A DNA stretch of 38,327 nt from an uncultured Eubacteriales bacterium (GTDB lineage: Bacteria > Bacillota > Clostridia > Oscillospirales > Oscillospiraceae), in assembly GCA_900319695.1 (NCBI GenBank), contig ONPN01000020.1, forward strand, positions 1-38,327, in the 5' to 3' direction. The translations under genes were made by a program, and so were the position numbers. Positions within the stretch are counted from its first letter, which is position 1. Each line of letters starts with the position of its first letter. The notes beneath the pieces are model-generated. The model worked only from the letters and a program-made list of their open reading frames with translations, was not told the DNA's origin and did not search any database. This document shows, in pieces, positions 24,837-33,890 of this stretch.

Positions 24837-26087
24837 TCATTCAAGTCGTATCTCCGCCCCGAGCTCGGCAAGTCTCTGATCGAGAGCTTCGTAGCCCCTT
24901 CGGATGTGGCCCTCATCGCGGACCAGGGTCTCCCCTTCCGCCGAGAGTCCCGCCACGATCATAGACGCGCCGCCGCGCAGATCGGTCGCGTTCAGCACCG
25001 CTCCATGCAGGCGCTCGACCCCGCGTATCTCCGCGCGCTGACCGTCAAGGCGGATGTCCGCGCCCAGGCGGCGCAGCTCCGGGACCTGGCGGAAGCGGTT
25101 TTCAAAGATGGTCTCGCGCACGAGCGTCGTCCCTTTTGCCTTCAAAAGCGCCGCCGTCAGAACGGGCTGGGCGTCGGTGGGAAAGCCCGGATAAGGTTCG
25201 GTACGGATCTCCCCCACGGCGCGCAGCTTCCCGTCCGAGCGCAGGCGCACACCGCGATTTTGGCACATTATATCACAGCCCGCCTGTTTTAGGAAGTGGA
25301 GAACGGTAGAAAAATGACGGGGCGAAACATCAAGCAGCTCGATTTCTCCCCCGGCCGCGGCCAGGGCGCAGGCCATGGTGGCGGCGACGATGCGGTCGGC
25401 GATGACGCGGTGCCTGACGGCGTCTGCGCTCCGGCGCTCCGCGATATAGATGGTGCCGCTTCCCGCGCCGCGCACCCGGCAGCCGGTTTTGTTCAGATAG
25501 TCCTGCAGGGCGACGATCTCCGGCTCGCGGGCAGCGCCCCGGAGCACGGTCTCCCCCTTCGCCGCCGTCGCCGCGAGCATGACGTTCTCGGTCGCCCCGA
25601 CGCTCGGGAAAGGCAGGACGATTTCCGTCCCGCGCAGATTTTCGGCGCGGCATACGATCTCGCCCCCCTGCTCCACGACCTCGGCCCCGAGCCGGCGCAG
25701 GGCTTTGAGATGCAGGTCAATGGGTCTTTTGCCGAGCTGGCAGCCGCCCGGTGGACTCAGCCGCGCCTCGCCGCAGCGGGCGAGCAGGGCCCCCATGAAG
25801 ATGACCGACGAGCGCATCTCCAGCATCAGCTCATGGGGGATGACGCTGCGCGTGACGCCGGACGCATTTATGTAAACCTCATTTCCCCGCTGGTCCGTCT
25901 CGCAGCCGAGGCATCTCAGGATGCGCAGCGCGGCGTCGATGTCCCGCAGGCGCGGCACGTTGGTAAGCGTGCTCTCCTTCGGTGCGAGGATCGCGGCCGC
26001 CAGAATGGGGAGGGAGGCGTTTTTCGAGCCCTGCACGCGGCACGCGCCGTTCAGCCGATTTCCGCCTCTGATGCGCCAGATGTCCAT
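24837..26087 (-). CDS. murA: UDP-N-acetylglucosamine 1-carboxyvinyltransferase
   Basis: 416 residues. It adds enolpyruvate from phosphoenolpyruvate to UDP-GlcNAc, the first committed step of peptidoglycan synthesis. Lys22-Asn23 in GSKNASLPILAA and Cys116 in GGCQLGKRPIDLHL are the catalytic residues; presence of the Cys predicts fosfomycin sensitivity. ATG at 26087 is chosen since a GGGGGA run lies 7 bases upstream; the in-frame start 6 codons earlier overlaps that run. Located between murG and ftsQ. A palindromic heptamer repeat separates it from murG. A second murA copy elsewhere is possible, as in many Firmicutes. Confidence 0.95.
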   Translation of the reverse strand: MDIWRIRGGNRLNGACRVQGSKNASLPILAAAILAPKESTLTNVPRLRDIDAALRILRCLGCETDQRGNEVYINASGVTRSVIPHELMLEMRSSVIFMGALLARCGEARLSPPGGCQLGKRPIDLHLKALRRLGAEVVEQGGEIVCRAENLRGTEIVLPFPSVGATENVMLAATAAKGETVLRGAAREPEIVALQDYLNKTGCRVRGAGSGTIYIAERRSADAVRHRVIADRIVAATMACALAAAGGEIELLDVSPRHFSTVLHFLKQAGCDIMCQNRGVRLRSDGKLRAVGEIRTEPYPGFPTDAQPVLTAALLKAKGTTLVRETIFENRFRQVPELRRLGADIRLDGQRAEIRGVERLHGAVLNATDLRGGASMIVAGLSAEGETLVRDEGHIRRGYEALDQRLAELGAEIRLE

Positions 26088-26154
26088 AAAAAAATCCCCC
26101 CGCATGTGAAATCAGTCCATCATATGCGGGGGAGAAAACTTGTGTTCAGTGCGG

Positions 26155-26302
26155 AGTGTGAAGTGTGGAGTGTGGAGTGTGGAGTGTGGAGTGTGGAGTT
26201 AAGGTGTCGCTTCGCGACAATTTATAATCATCCCCGAAGGGGATACCATAACTCCACTCTCCACTCTCCACTCTCCACTCTCCACTCTCCACTCTTCACT
26301 CT
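26155..26302. repeat. Inverted heptamer arrays with two inner hairpins
   Basis: Left arm: six AGTGTGG-type heptamers (26155-26196). Right arm: six CCACTCT heptamers (26254-26295) plus a degenerate one. GGAGTTA/TAACTCC joins them, with hairpins GTCGC-TTC-GCGAC and ATCCCC-GAA-GGGGAT between. It forms a long cruciform between murG and murA. The murG stop codon lies inside the right edge. Confidence 0.9.
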
Positions 26303-27414
26303 TTTTTACAGCTTTCCAGCACGATGTCCGCGATCCTGTCGCAGGCGTCGCGGACGGCGAGGGAGCGCATGGCCTCCCCCATGTCTTCGAGCTTCTGCGC
26401 GTCGGCTAACAGCGCCTGCACGCGCGAGAGCAGGGAGTCCGCGTCAAACTCGCCCTCGAGCATGACCTCCGCGCCGCCTGCGTGTTCAAGGACGCGGGCG
26501 TTTTTCTCCTGGTGGTTGTTGGTCACGTTCGGGGATGGAACCATGACAACAGGCTTGCCCATATAGCTCAGCTCGGAGATGGTGGAGGCTCCGGCCCGGC
26601 AGAGGATCAGATCCGCCGCCGCCATGAGGCGGGGCATGTCGTGGATGTACTCGCGAATCTCGATCCCGGCGTGCTCGAGGTCCTTGTCCCTGAGCTTTTC
26701 GGTCAGGCGCGGATAGTAAAGCCTGCCCGCCGCGTGGACGAGGCGGAAGCCCTGCGCGCCGTCGAGCTTTTCCATCAGCTCCCCCATGACCTTGTTCATA
26801 TGCTCCGCGCCGAGGGAGCCCCAGACGGAGAGCACCAGCTTCCCGCCCTCGGGGATGCCGAGCTCCGCGCGCGCCTGTTCCCTGGAAATGCGGTCAAACT
26901 CCCCTCTCACGGGGGTACCGGTCACGGTCACGCGCTCGGGATGGCGGTAGTGCTGGCGGCTCTCCTCAAAGCCCACCATGACGCGGCTGACCTTTTCGGA
27001 GAGGAGCTTCGTCGTGAGGCCGGGGACGGCATTGCTCTCATGGATGAGGGTCGGAATGTGCAGCTCGTGCGCCGCGGTGAGCACCGGGTAGCAGATATAG
27101 CCGCCCGTGCCGATCACGGCGTCGGGCTTAAACTCCCGGATGATCTGTTTCGCCTCCCGGGTCGAGCGCGCGACGTTGCGCAGCGTCTCCAGATTCTGCG
27201 CGAGGGCGTGCAGGCTGTGGCCGCGCACAATATACGTCATGTTAAGACCGCGGATCTCATAGCCCGCGCGGGGCACAAGCTCCATCTCCATCTTGCCGCT
27301 CACGCCGATGAAGAGAAAGCGGCTGTCAGGCATGAGCTCCCTGAGTCTCCCGGCCACCGCGAGGGCGGGGTTGATGTGCCCGGCGGTTCCGCCGCAGGTA
27401 AAGATAAAGCGCAT
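26296..27414 (-). CDS. murG: UDP-N-acetylglucosamine--lipid I transferase MurG
   Basis: 372 residues (GT28, GT-B fold), converting lipid I to lipid II at the inner membrane face. CGGTAGHINPALAVA (7-21) is the glycine-rich loop, IGTGGYICYP near 100 the second, and CRAGASTISELSYMGKP the donor-sugar region with the family Glu. ATG at 27414 lies behind AGGAAAC; the open frame upstream runs over repeat DNA and is not coding. The last codons (KKE) are followed by a TGA that belongs to the heptamer repeat. Confidence 0.96.
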   Translation of the reverse strand: MRFIFTCGGTAGHINPALAVAGRLRELMPDSRFLFIGVSGKMEMELVPRAGYEIRGLNMTYIVRGHSLHALAQNLETLRNVARSTREAKQIIREFKPDAVIGTGGYICYPVLTAAHELHIPTLIHESNAVPGLTTKLLSEKVSRVMVGFEESRQHYRHPERVTVTGTPVRGEFDRISREQARAELGIPEGGKLVLSVWGSLGAEHMNKVMGELMEKLDGAQGFRLVHAAGRLYYPRLTEKLRDKDLEHAGIEIREYIHDMPRLMAAADLILCRAGASTISELSYMGKPVVMVPSPNVTNNHQEKNARVLEHAGGAEVMLEGEFDADSLLSRVQALLADAQKLEDMGEAMRSLAVRDACDRIADIVLESCKKE

Positions 27415-27476
27415 GATGCTGTTTCCTTTCTGTGTTTTCTGGATGGTACTCGAACTGCACATCCTTCCCGGATTTT

Positions 27477-27604
27477 CGGGTCGATCTGGGGATCGACCCC
27501 TACGAGATATGCGCGAGGTGGGTGCCGTAGGGGCCGATGCCCTCATCGGCCCGCCAGCGCTGTACCGCGTCCGGGGCCGGGTCGCTCCGGGGATCGCCCC
27601 CTAC
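27477..27604. repeat. GTAGGGG palindromic repeat, locus III (three units)
   Basis: Three hairpin units: 27477-27504 (GGGTCGAT/ATCGACCC), 27525-27553 (GGGCCGAT/ATCGGCCC) and 27577-27604 (less perfect), in alternating orientation. Each has GTAGGGG at one foot. Compared with loci I and II the stems differ on both arms. The last unit ends one base before the ftsW stop codon. Confidence 0.8.
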
Positions 27605-27605
27605 A

Positions 27606-28763
27606 TCAGTGTACCGGGATGTCCCTGGACGCGCTCAGCACGATCCCGAGCTCGAAGAGCTGGATCAGCAGCGCCGTGCCGCCATAGCTGAACATGGGCA
27701 GCGAAATGCCGGTGCAGGGGACGAGATTCGTCACCACGGCGACGTTCAAGAAGACCTGGATGGCGAGCAGGCTCGTCACCCCGCCCACGACCAGGAAGCT
27801 GAAGCGGTCCCGGCAGTGGAAGGCGATCCACCAGCCCCGCAGGATCAGCAGGGCAAAGAGGCAGAGGATAAGCGCCGCGCCGATGTAGCCCAGCTCCTCG
27901 CAGACGATGGAGAAGATAAAATCGTTGTGCTCCTCGGGCAGATACAGAAATTTCTGGCGGCTGCCGCCGAGGCCGAGGCCGCTCAGACCGCCTGAGCCGA
28001 TGGTATACAGGGATTGGACGATCTGGTAGCCCTGGTCGGAGCTGTCGGAGAAGGGGTCGCGCCAGGAATTGATGCGCGACGAGGCGTAGGGAAAGAAGGT
28101 CAGCAGCACCGCGATGCCCGCGCCAGCCGCCCCGAAGGCCCCGGCAAACCAGAACAGCCGGACGCCGCCGAGAAAGAGCATCACCGCCCCGATGGCGAGG
28201 ATGATGACCGAGGCGGAGAAGTGCGGCTCGAGCACCAGCAGGCCGATGATCGCGCCCAAAATGCCCGCGAAGGGCAGGATGCCGTAACGGATGGAGCGCA
28301 TTTTCCCCCGATAGCGGCAGACCAGCGCCGAGAAGGACAGGATCACCGCGAGCTTGGCAAGCTCCGACGGCTGTAAGGTCAGCCCCCCGACGCCGAGCCA
28401 GCGGCGGGAGCCGTTGGCCTTCACGCCGACGAGCGGCACCAGCATCAGCAGCACCAGGGTCAGCGCGAGGAAGGGAAAGGCCCAGCGGCGGTAAAGTCCC
28501 ATCGGGACGCGCGAGGCGATCAGCATGGCCGCCACGCCCAGCAGGGCGAAGACGAGCTGGCGCACGAAATAATAGGCGGCGTTGCCCCCGGTCACATGGC
28601 CGGGATCATACCAGGCGCGCGGGTAACTCGCGGACAAGACCATGAGCACCCCGGCGAGCAGCAGAAGCATGCTCAACACAAAGAAGGGCCCGTCGAACAC
28701 GGGCCTGCGCGCGTCTGTCTCAGCGTCGGGAAGGCCGGCGAGGCGGGCGCTGTCGTAACGCAT
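27606..28763 (-). CDS. ftsW: SEDS peptidoglycan polymerase FtsW/SpoVE
   Basis: 385 residues with about ten membrane helices. It polymerises lipid II into glycan strands with a class B PBP. SEDS motifs include NGSRRWLGVGGLTLQPSEL near 117-135, PHFSASVIILAIGAVMLFLGG, and the late segment PCTGISLPMFSYGGTAL. ATG at 28763 is preceded by GGAGGTGGG. The location in dcw favours FtsW over RodA; a sporulation role (SpoVE) is possible. murD, which often precedes it, is missing. Confidence 0.93.
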   Translation of the reverse strand: MRYDSARLAGLPDAETDARRPVFDGPFFVLSMLLLLAGVLMVLSASYPRAWYDPGHVTGGNAAYYFVRQLVFALLGVAAMLIASRVPMGLYRRWAFPFLALTLVLLMLVPLVGVKANGSRRWLGVGGLTLQPSELAKLAVILSFSALVCRYRGKMRSIRYGILPFAGILGAIIGLLVLEPHFSASVIILAIGAVMLFLGGVRLFWFAGAFGAAGAGIAVLLTFFPYASSRINSWRDPFSDSSDQGYQIVQSLYTIGSGGLSGLGLGGSRQKFLYLPEEHNDFIFSIVCEELGYIGAALILCLFALLILRGWWIAFHCRDRFSFLVVGGVTSLLAIQVFLNVAVVTNLVPCTGISLPMFSYGGTALLIQLFELGIVLSASRDIPVH

Positions 28764-28794
28764 ATTCCCACCTCCCCGGCCTTTCAAACGGCGC

Positions 28795-29820
28795 TTAATA
28801 GGGGTAACGCTGATAAACCCCTATAAAGGATATGATCGCCATGGCGAGAGATATTCCTGCGAAGAGGAAAAAGAGCTGTTTTTCCTTCCACTTTTTGCCC
28901 GTCCAGCCGCCCATCTCCAGATGGTGGTGGAAGGGCGCCATCTTGAAGATGCGCCTGCCCTGGCCGTACAGCTTCTTTGTGAGCTTAAAATAGCCGACCT
29001 GGAGAATATCGGACAGGGTTTCGACGATGAAGACAAGGCCCAGGGTGACAAGGATCAGCGGCATGTCGTAGGCGAAGGCCAGAGCCGCGATCGCGCCGCC
29101 GAGAAAGAGCGAGCCCGTGTCGCCCATGAAGCACTTGGCGGGGTTGAAGTTATAGATCAAAAAGCCGCACAGGCCCCCGACCATCGCCGAGGCGAAGATG
29201 CCGAGCTCCTGATAGCGGCGGCCCCAGGCGATGGAGACCGCGACGAAGAACAGGAACACCGGCAGTGAGGTGCCGCTGGCCAGGCCGTCCACCCCATCGG
29301 TGATGTTGACGGCGTTGACCGTGCCGACGATGACGAAGGCGGCGAAGACAAAATACAGCCACTCGGGCATGTAAATGGTTTTCTGGAAGAAGGGCACATA
29401 GAGCTGCGGGCGCACAAAGCCGATCTGCCGCATGAGGAGGATGAAGACCAGCGCCGCCGCGAGCTGCAGCAGGAACTTGCTGCGGGAGCTCAGGCCCATG
29501 TTCTCCTTTTTCTTGAGCTTTTCCCAGTCGTCCAGAAAGCCGATCAGGCCGAAGACGCAGGCAAAGAGCAGGACGAAGATATGCTCGAAGCGGCCATGCA
29601 GCATCCCGTCGGCCCCGACCGTGAGACATACGAGGATCGCCCCGAAGATGAACATCGCGCCGCCCATGGTGGGCGTGCCCGCCTTGAGCCTGTGCCACTC
29701 CACCTCGCTCTTGATCTGCTGTCCGGCCTTCTGCTGTCTGAGCCAGGGGACATAGTATTTTCCGAAGGCGCTTGCAAACAGAAACGCCAGAACGAATGCG
29801 GTTATCAGCTTAATCGTCAT
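28795..29820 (-). CDS. mraY: Phospho-N-acetylmuramoyl-pentapeptide transferase
   Basis: 341 residues, ten membrane helices. It moves phospho-MurNAc-pentapeptide from UDP to undecaprenyl phosphate, forming lipid I. GTPTMGG (48-54), GFLDDWEK with Asp97-Asp98, NITDGVDGLA (172-181), MGDTGSLFLGG and PFHHHLEMGGW are all intact. GGAGCAG precedes the ATG at 29820. It lies 24 bases after murE with no murF between. Confidence 0.96.
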   Translation of the reverse strand: MTIKLITAFVLAFLFASAFGKYYVPWLRQQKAGQQIKSEVEWHRLKAGTPTMGGAMFIFGAILVCLTVGADGMLHGRFEHIFVLLFACVFGLIGFLDDWEKLKKKENMGLSSRSKFLLQLAAALVFILLMRQIGFVRPQLYVPFFQKTIYMPEWLYFVFAAFVIVGTVNAVNITDGVDGLASGTSLPVFLFFVAVSIAWGRRYQELGIFASAMVGGLCGFLIYNFNPAKCFMGDTGSLFLGGAIAALAFAYDMPLILVTLGLVFIVETLSDILQVGYFKLTKKLYGQGRRIFKMAPFHHHLEMGGWTGKKWKEKQLFFLFAGISLAMAIISFIGVYQRYPY

Positions 29821-29844
29821 ATACTGCTCCGTATTGTCAGAGGC

Positions 29845-31302
29845 TCAGGGCCTCTCTTTTCTCTTTATAAGCCACTCAGCCACGATCTCCCGCTCGTCCA
29901 TGTGATGCTTCTCATGGCCGATGACCTGGTAATCCTCGTGGCCTTTGCCGGCAAGCAATATTACATCACCGGGGGCGGCGTTGTCAATAGCCCAGCGTAT
30001 CGCGTCGATTCTGTCGCAGATCATTTTGTACGGCGTCTGCCCGCCTTCGACCCCGGGCAGGATCTCGTTGATGATGTCCATGGGGTCCTCGGTGCGGGGG
30101 TTGTCGCTGGTGACGATGACGAGATCCGCGTTCTCGGCGGCGATCCTGCCCATGATGGGGCGTTTCAGGCGGTCGCGGTCGCCGCCGCAGCCGAAGAGGA
30201 CGATGAGGCGTCCGCGCGTCACCGGGCGCAGGGCCCTGAGGGCCTTCTCCAGCGCGTCCGGCTTATGGGAGTAGTCGATGATGACGCTGTAGTCCCCGTC
30301 CGTCGGCACGGACTCCATGCGCCCCTTGACGCCCTTGGCGCTGCTGATCCCGGCGGCGGCGTCACGCAGGCTCATGCCGAGGGCGAGGCAGGCGGCCAGC
30401 ACGCTCAGGGCGTTGTAGACCGAGAAGAGACCGGGGATGGCGAGCTTCGTCTGAGCGCTCTCCCCGCCGTATCGGGCCGTAAAGCTCACCCCGTCCGCCG
30501 TGGAGCGCGCGTCTTCGGCAAGCAGCTCCGCGTCTTTATTCCGGGCCGTATAGCGCAGGAAGGGGCAGGCCGCGCCCTCCATCATATACGCCCCGCGCTC
30601 GTCGTCCACATTCACGCAGCCGATTTTACACTGGGAGAAGAGCTTCTTCTTGGCGGCGGCGTAGGCCTCCATCGTCCCGTGCAGATCCAGATGGTCCTGC
30701 GAGAGATTGGTGAACACCGCCACGTCAAAGTCGATGCCCGCCACCCTCTCCAGTGTCAGGGAGTGGGAGGAGACCTCCATCACCACATGGGTGCAGCCCT
30801 CGTCCTTCATCCGGCGAAAGAGCTGATGCAGTTCCAAGCTCTCGGGCGTGGTGTGCTCGGTGTGGAGGACGCGCTCGCCGATCATGTTGCCGTTGGTGCC
30901 GATGAGGCCGACCTTTGCCCCCGCCATCGTCTCCAGCACATGCTTCATGATGTGGGTGGAGCTGGTCTTGCCGCTGGTGCCGGTAAAGCCGATCACCTTC
31001 ATCTCCCCCGCCGGGTTGCCGTAGAACTCGCGGCTGACCAGAGCGAGGCCGAGGCGGCAGTCGCGGATTTTCACATAGGGCGTCCCGTCGGTCGGCGCGT
31101 CCTCGCACAGGACCGCCGCCGCGCCGTTTGCCGCGGCCTTGGGGATGAATTTGTGTCCGTCGGTCTCGAAGCCCTTGACGGCGACGAAGAGCTCGCCCGG
31201 CTTCGTCTTGCGGGAGTCGTAGCTGATCCCCGTAATTTCAAGCGCGGGATCGGCCGTCGCCTCCAACACCTCAATATGCTTCAAAAGCTCTGACAGCTTC
31301 AT
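29845..31302 (-). CDS. murE: UDP-MurNAc-L-Ala-D-Glu:meso-diaminopimelate ligase
   Basis: 485 residues, adds the third stem residue in cytosol using ATP. P-loop TGTSGKTSS is at 107-115, followed by TTPES (151-155) and EVSSHSL (176-182). DNPR at 400-403 is the motif of meso-diaminopimelate ligases; lysine-type enzymes have other residues. So the wall is probably A1-gamma type. ATG at 31302 lies 9 bases from GGAGG. The expected partner murF is not in this cluster. Confidence 0.95.
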   Translation of the reverse strand: MKLSELLKHIEVLEATADPALEITGISYDSRKTKPGELFVAVKGFETDGHKFIPKAAANGAAAVLCEDAPTDGTPYVKIRDCRLGLALVSREFYGNPAGEMKVIGFTGTSGKTSSTHIMKHVLETMAGAKVGLIGTNGNMIGERVLHTEHTTPESLELHQLFRRMKDEGCTHVVMEVSSHSLTLERVAGIDFDVAVFTNLSQDHLDLHGTMEAYAAAKKKLFSQCKIGCVNVDDERGAYMMEGAACPFLRYTARNKDAELLAEDARSTADGVSFTARYGGESAQTKLAIPGLFSVYNALSVLAACLALGMSLRDAAAGISSAKGVKGRMESVPTDGDYSVIIDYSHKPDALEKALRALRPVTRGRLIVLFGCGGDRDRLKRPIMGRIAAENADLVIVTSDNPRTEDPMDIINEILPGVEGGQTPYKMICDRIDAIRWAIDNAAPGDVILLAGKGHEDYQVIGHEKHHMDEREIVAEWLIKRKERP

Positions 31303-31480
31303 GTCTCTATTCCTCCAAAGGGTTAATCAATCTCACACAATTATTGTCACATCGCAGCAAAAAACTTACCTGTCTGACCTGGCAGCGGCGCGAGCGTAAG
31401 CGAAGCCCTCCGCGGACGGCGTGGCGCAGGACCGTATACCACTTGGAAGCGCCCTTTTCTTTCTTACACCGGGCGCGGCG

Positions 31481-31516
31481 CATTCTTTCTTTTCGGCAAG
31501 ACGAAAAGAAAGAATG
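31481..31516. repeat. 15-bp inverted repeat between pbp and murE
   Basis: CATTCTTTCTTTTCG (31481-31495) and its perfect complement (31502-31516), loop GCAAGA. It sits 16 bases past the PBP stop codon in a 230-base gap with no gene. It could stop or attenuate transcription into murE, but there is no T-run of the usual kind. Confidence 0.7.
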
Positions 31517-31531
31517 GGGGGCGCAAGGCTC

Positions 31532-33841
31532 TCAATACCTTCCCAGCAGCTCTTCATCGCTGTCGATCAGCGTGACCTCGACCACGCTGCCGTGGCGGAG
31601 CTCGGTGCCCGCCGGGAAGCTCTGCGCGCCGACGGTCTGCCGTGCCGGGTCGGTGACGCTGCTGCGCGTGGTGAGATAGAGCCCGTAATAGGAGAGCGTG
31701 TCGCGCGCCTGCTCGTAGTTTAAGCCCGTGAGCTCCGGCAGACTCTCCAGATCGGGCGAAATCTCCGCGTCAAAGTACAGGATGACCTCCGTCCCCTCCG
31801 CGAGAACCGTGCCCGCGGCCGGGAGCTGATCGGTGACGGCGCTGCCGCCGCCTATCGTCCGGTAGCGCAGCCCCGCCTCTTTGAGCTTTTCCGCGGCCTG
31901 CGGCAGATCGAGTCCGGTACAGGCGGGCATCACCGCGCCGCCGTTATCGGAGCCCGTCGGCTCCACGCCGAGGTAGGGCAGGATGTCGGCCAACATGCGC
32001 CCGACCACGGGGGCCGCCATCTGGCCGCCGCTGACATAGACGCCGGACTTGTCGCTGGGCGTATCGAGAAAGACCAGCAGGGCGATCTTCGGATCGTCCG
32101 CCGGGGCCACGCCGATAAAGGAGACGATGTACTCCTTCTGCCCGGTACGGGCCTCGAGACTGACCTTTTCGCTGGTGCCGGTCTTGCCGCCGATGCGGTA
32201 GCCGGGGACGGCGGCGTTGCGGCCGGTGCCGTCGTTGGGATCGCCCACCACCTGCTCCAGGATCTCCCTCACCTTGCGGCTGGTCGATTCGCTGATGACG
32301 CGGCGCACCAGCTTTGGCTCATGCTCAAAGCTGACGCTGCCGTCGGGCTCGACAAGGCGCTGCACCACATAGGGCTCCATGAGCCTGCCGCCGTTGACGC
32401 AGGCGCTCACCGCCGTGACAAGCTGGAGGGGCGTGATGGTAAAGGTCTGGCCGAAGGACGCCGCCGCGAGCTGCGAGAGGTTTTTCTTCGAGCAGAAGGT
32501 GTTTCTGCTCCACCAGATGCTCCCGCTCTCACCCGACAGGTCGATGCCCGTGCGGGCCGTGAGGTTTGCGTCCGGGTCGTCCGAGAGCTTCAAAAAGCCG
32601 AAGGCCTCGCAGTAGTCGTAAAAACGCTCCGCCCCGACGCGCTGGCCGATGTTGACGAAGGCGACGTTGCAGGAGTGCTGCACGGCCTGGGTCAGGGTCT
32701 GGCTGCCGTGGCCGCCGCTCTTCCAGCAGCGGATGGGGTTTGTGCGCCCCTGCACCGTGGTGCTGCCGCCGCAGTAAAAGCTGTCGCCGAGGCCGGTCTT
32801 GCCCTCCTCGAGGGCCATGGCGAGGGTGATGATCTTGAAGGTGGAGCCCGGCTCATAGGTGTCCGATAGGGCCTTGTTGCGCCACTGCCTGGCCTGGGCC
32901 TGGGCCAACAGCGCGGCGGCCTCCTCCTTCGTCGCGGCGGCGTCCACGGCGATCTGCGCCTCGGGACTCACCGCGAGGAAGTGATTGGGGTCGTAGTCCC
33001 CCAGGGACGCCATGGCGAGGATGGCCCCGGTGTTGACGTCCATGGCGATGGCCCCCGCGCCGTTGAGCGCGTCGTAATCCAGCACCGCCTGGCGCAGATG
33101 CTTTTCGACATAGTACTGGATGCTCGCGTCGATGGTGGTAAAGAGATCCTGCCCGTCCTCTCCGGGGCGGTACTCCTCATAGCGTCGCAGCAGCATCTCT
33201 CCCCCGTAGGCGTTGGTGGCGCGCAGGCTCCTGCCCGCCGTGCCGGAGAGGGCGTCGTCATAGCGGGCCTCGATGCCCTCGAGCCCGTAGTTGTCCGTGC
33301 CCACAAAGCCCAGCAGATGGCAGGCGAGGCGGCCGTTGGGGTAATAGCGCCTGGTGTCGGGCTCGAGGCGGACGCCGCTGATATGGTTTTCGGTCTTGAA
33401 TCTTCGGATCTCGGCGGCCTTGTCGGCTTCGATCTTGCGCGCCGCGGTCACATACCAGCTCCCCTTGCGTCCGGTCTTCTCGTAGAGCTCGTCATAGTCA
33501 AGGCCGAGGATTTCCGAAAGACCCCGGGCGATCAATTCCCGGTCCTCGCCGTTGGCCTCGATCTCGGCAGGGCTCAGATAGACGTTGTCCACCGTGGCGC
33601 TGACCGCGAGGACGTTCCCGTTGCGGTCGTAGATCCGCCCGCGCGCCGCCGTGCCGGGGGCCTCGCGCAGCTGCTGGGAGATGGCCAGGTTTTCGTAAAA
33701 CGTGTGATCCGTAATTTGCAGCTTGTAAAGCCGCGCCAATAAGACGGCAAAGGCGCCCACGCCGAAAACCGCCGCGAGCACCGCGCCCCTTCTCAGCATC
33801 TGCCGTGAGACAGACGCCGTTTTCTGCGTTTGCTTTGTCAT
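31532..33841 (-). CDS. Class B penicillin-binding protein, SpoVD/FtsI type with two PASTA domains
   Basis: 769 residues. A transpeptidase that cross-links septal or spore-cortex peptidoglycan alongside FtsW. A basic start precedes one membrane helix (about 18-38). A dimerisation domain follows, then the transpeptidase with STFK (Ser333, Lys336), SCN (390-392) and KTG (553-555). Two PASTA repeats occupy about 635-769 (PACTGLDLPQAAEKLKEAGL and LPELTGLNYEQARDTLSYYG). ATG at 33841 is 5 bases from GGAGG; a TTG five codons earlier overlaps that site. Without a second dcw PBP here, division and sporulation roles cannot be told apart. Confidence 0.93.
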   Translation of the reverse strand: MTKQTQKTASVSRQMLRRGAVLAAVFGVGAFAVLLARLYKLQITDHTFYENLAISQQLREAPGTAARGRIYDRNGNVLAVSATVDNVYLSPAEIEANGEDRELIARGLSEILGLDYDELYEKTGRKGSWYVTAARKIEADKAAEIRRFKTENHISGVRLEPDTRRYYPNGRLACHLLGFVGTDNYGLEGIEARYDDALSGTAGRSLRATNAYGGEMLLRRYEEYRPGEDGQDLFTTIDASIQYYVEKHLRQAVLDYDALNGAGAIAMDVNTGAILAMASLGDYDPNHFLAVSPEAQIAVDAAATKEEAAALLAQAQARQWRNKALSDTYEPGSTFKIITLAMALEEGKTGLGDSFYCGGSTTVQGRTNPIRCWKSGGHGSQTLTQAVQHSCNVAFVNIGQRVGAERFYDYCEAFGFLKLSDDPDANLTARTGIDLSGESGSIWWSRNTFCSKKNLSQLAAASFGQTFTITPLQLVTAVSACVNGGRLMEPYVVQRLVEPDGSVSFEHEPKLVRRVISESTSRKVREILEQVVGDPNDGTGRNAAVPGYRIGGKTGTSEKVSLEARTGQKEYIVSFIGVAPADDPKIALLVFLDTPSDKSGVYVSGGQMAAPVVGRMLADILPYLGVEPTGSDNGGAVMPACTGLDLPQAAEKLKEAGLRYRTIGGGSAVTDQLPAAGTVLAEGTEVILYFDAEISPDLESLPELTGLNYEQARDTLSYYGLYLTTRSSVTDPARQTVGAQSFPAGTELRHGSVVEVTLIDSDEELLGRY

Positions 33842-33890
33842 ATACGCCTCCGCCAAATTGCTAATCCAGCTTATTCGGCGGGCCGACTCT

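Noticed and set aside
26155-26302. CRISPR array
   Set aside because: Seven-base units without spacers and arranged as inverted arms; this is a palindromic tandem repeat.
27415-27546. 44-residue extension of MurG
   Set aside because: It reads through the GTAGGGG repeat; the ATG at 27414 has AGGAAAC in front and begins the canonical MRFIFTCGGTAGH.
29581-31293. Plus-strand frame of 570 codons opposite murE
   Set aside because: Antisense shadow of murE with His/Asp/Arg-rich composition and no domain.
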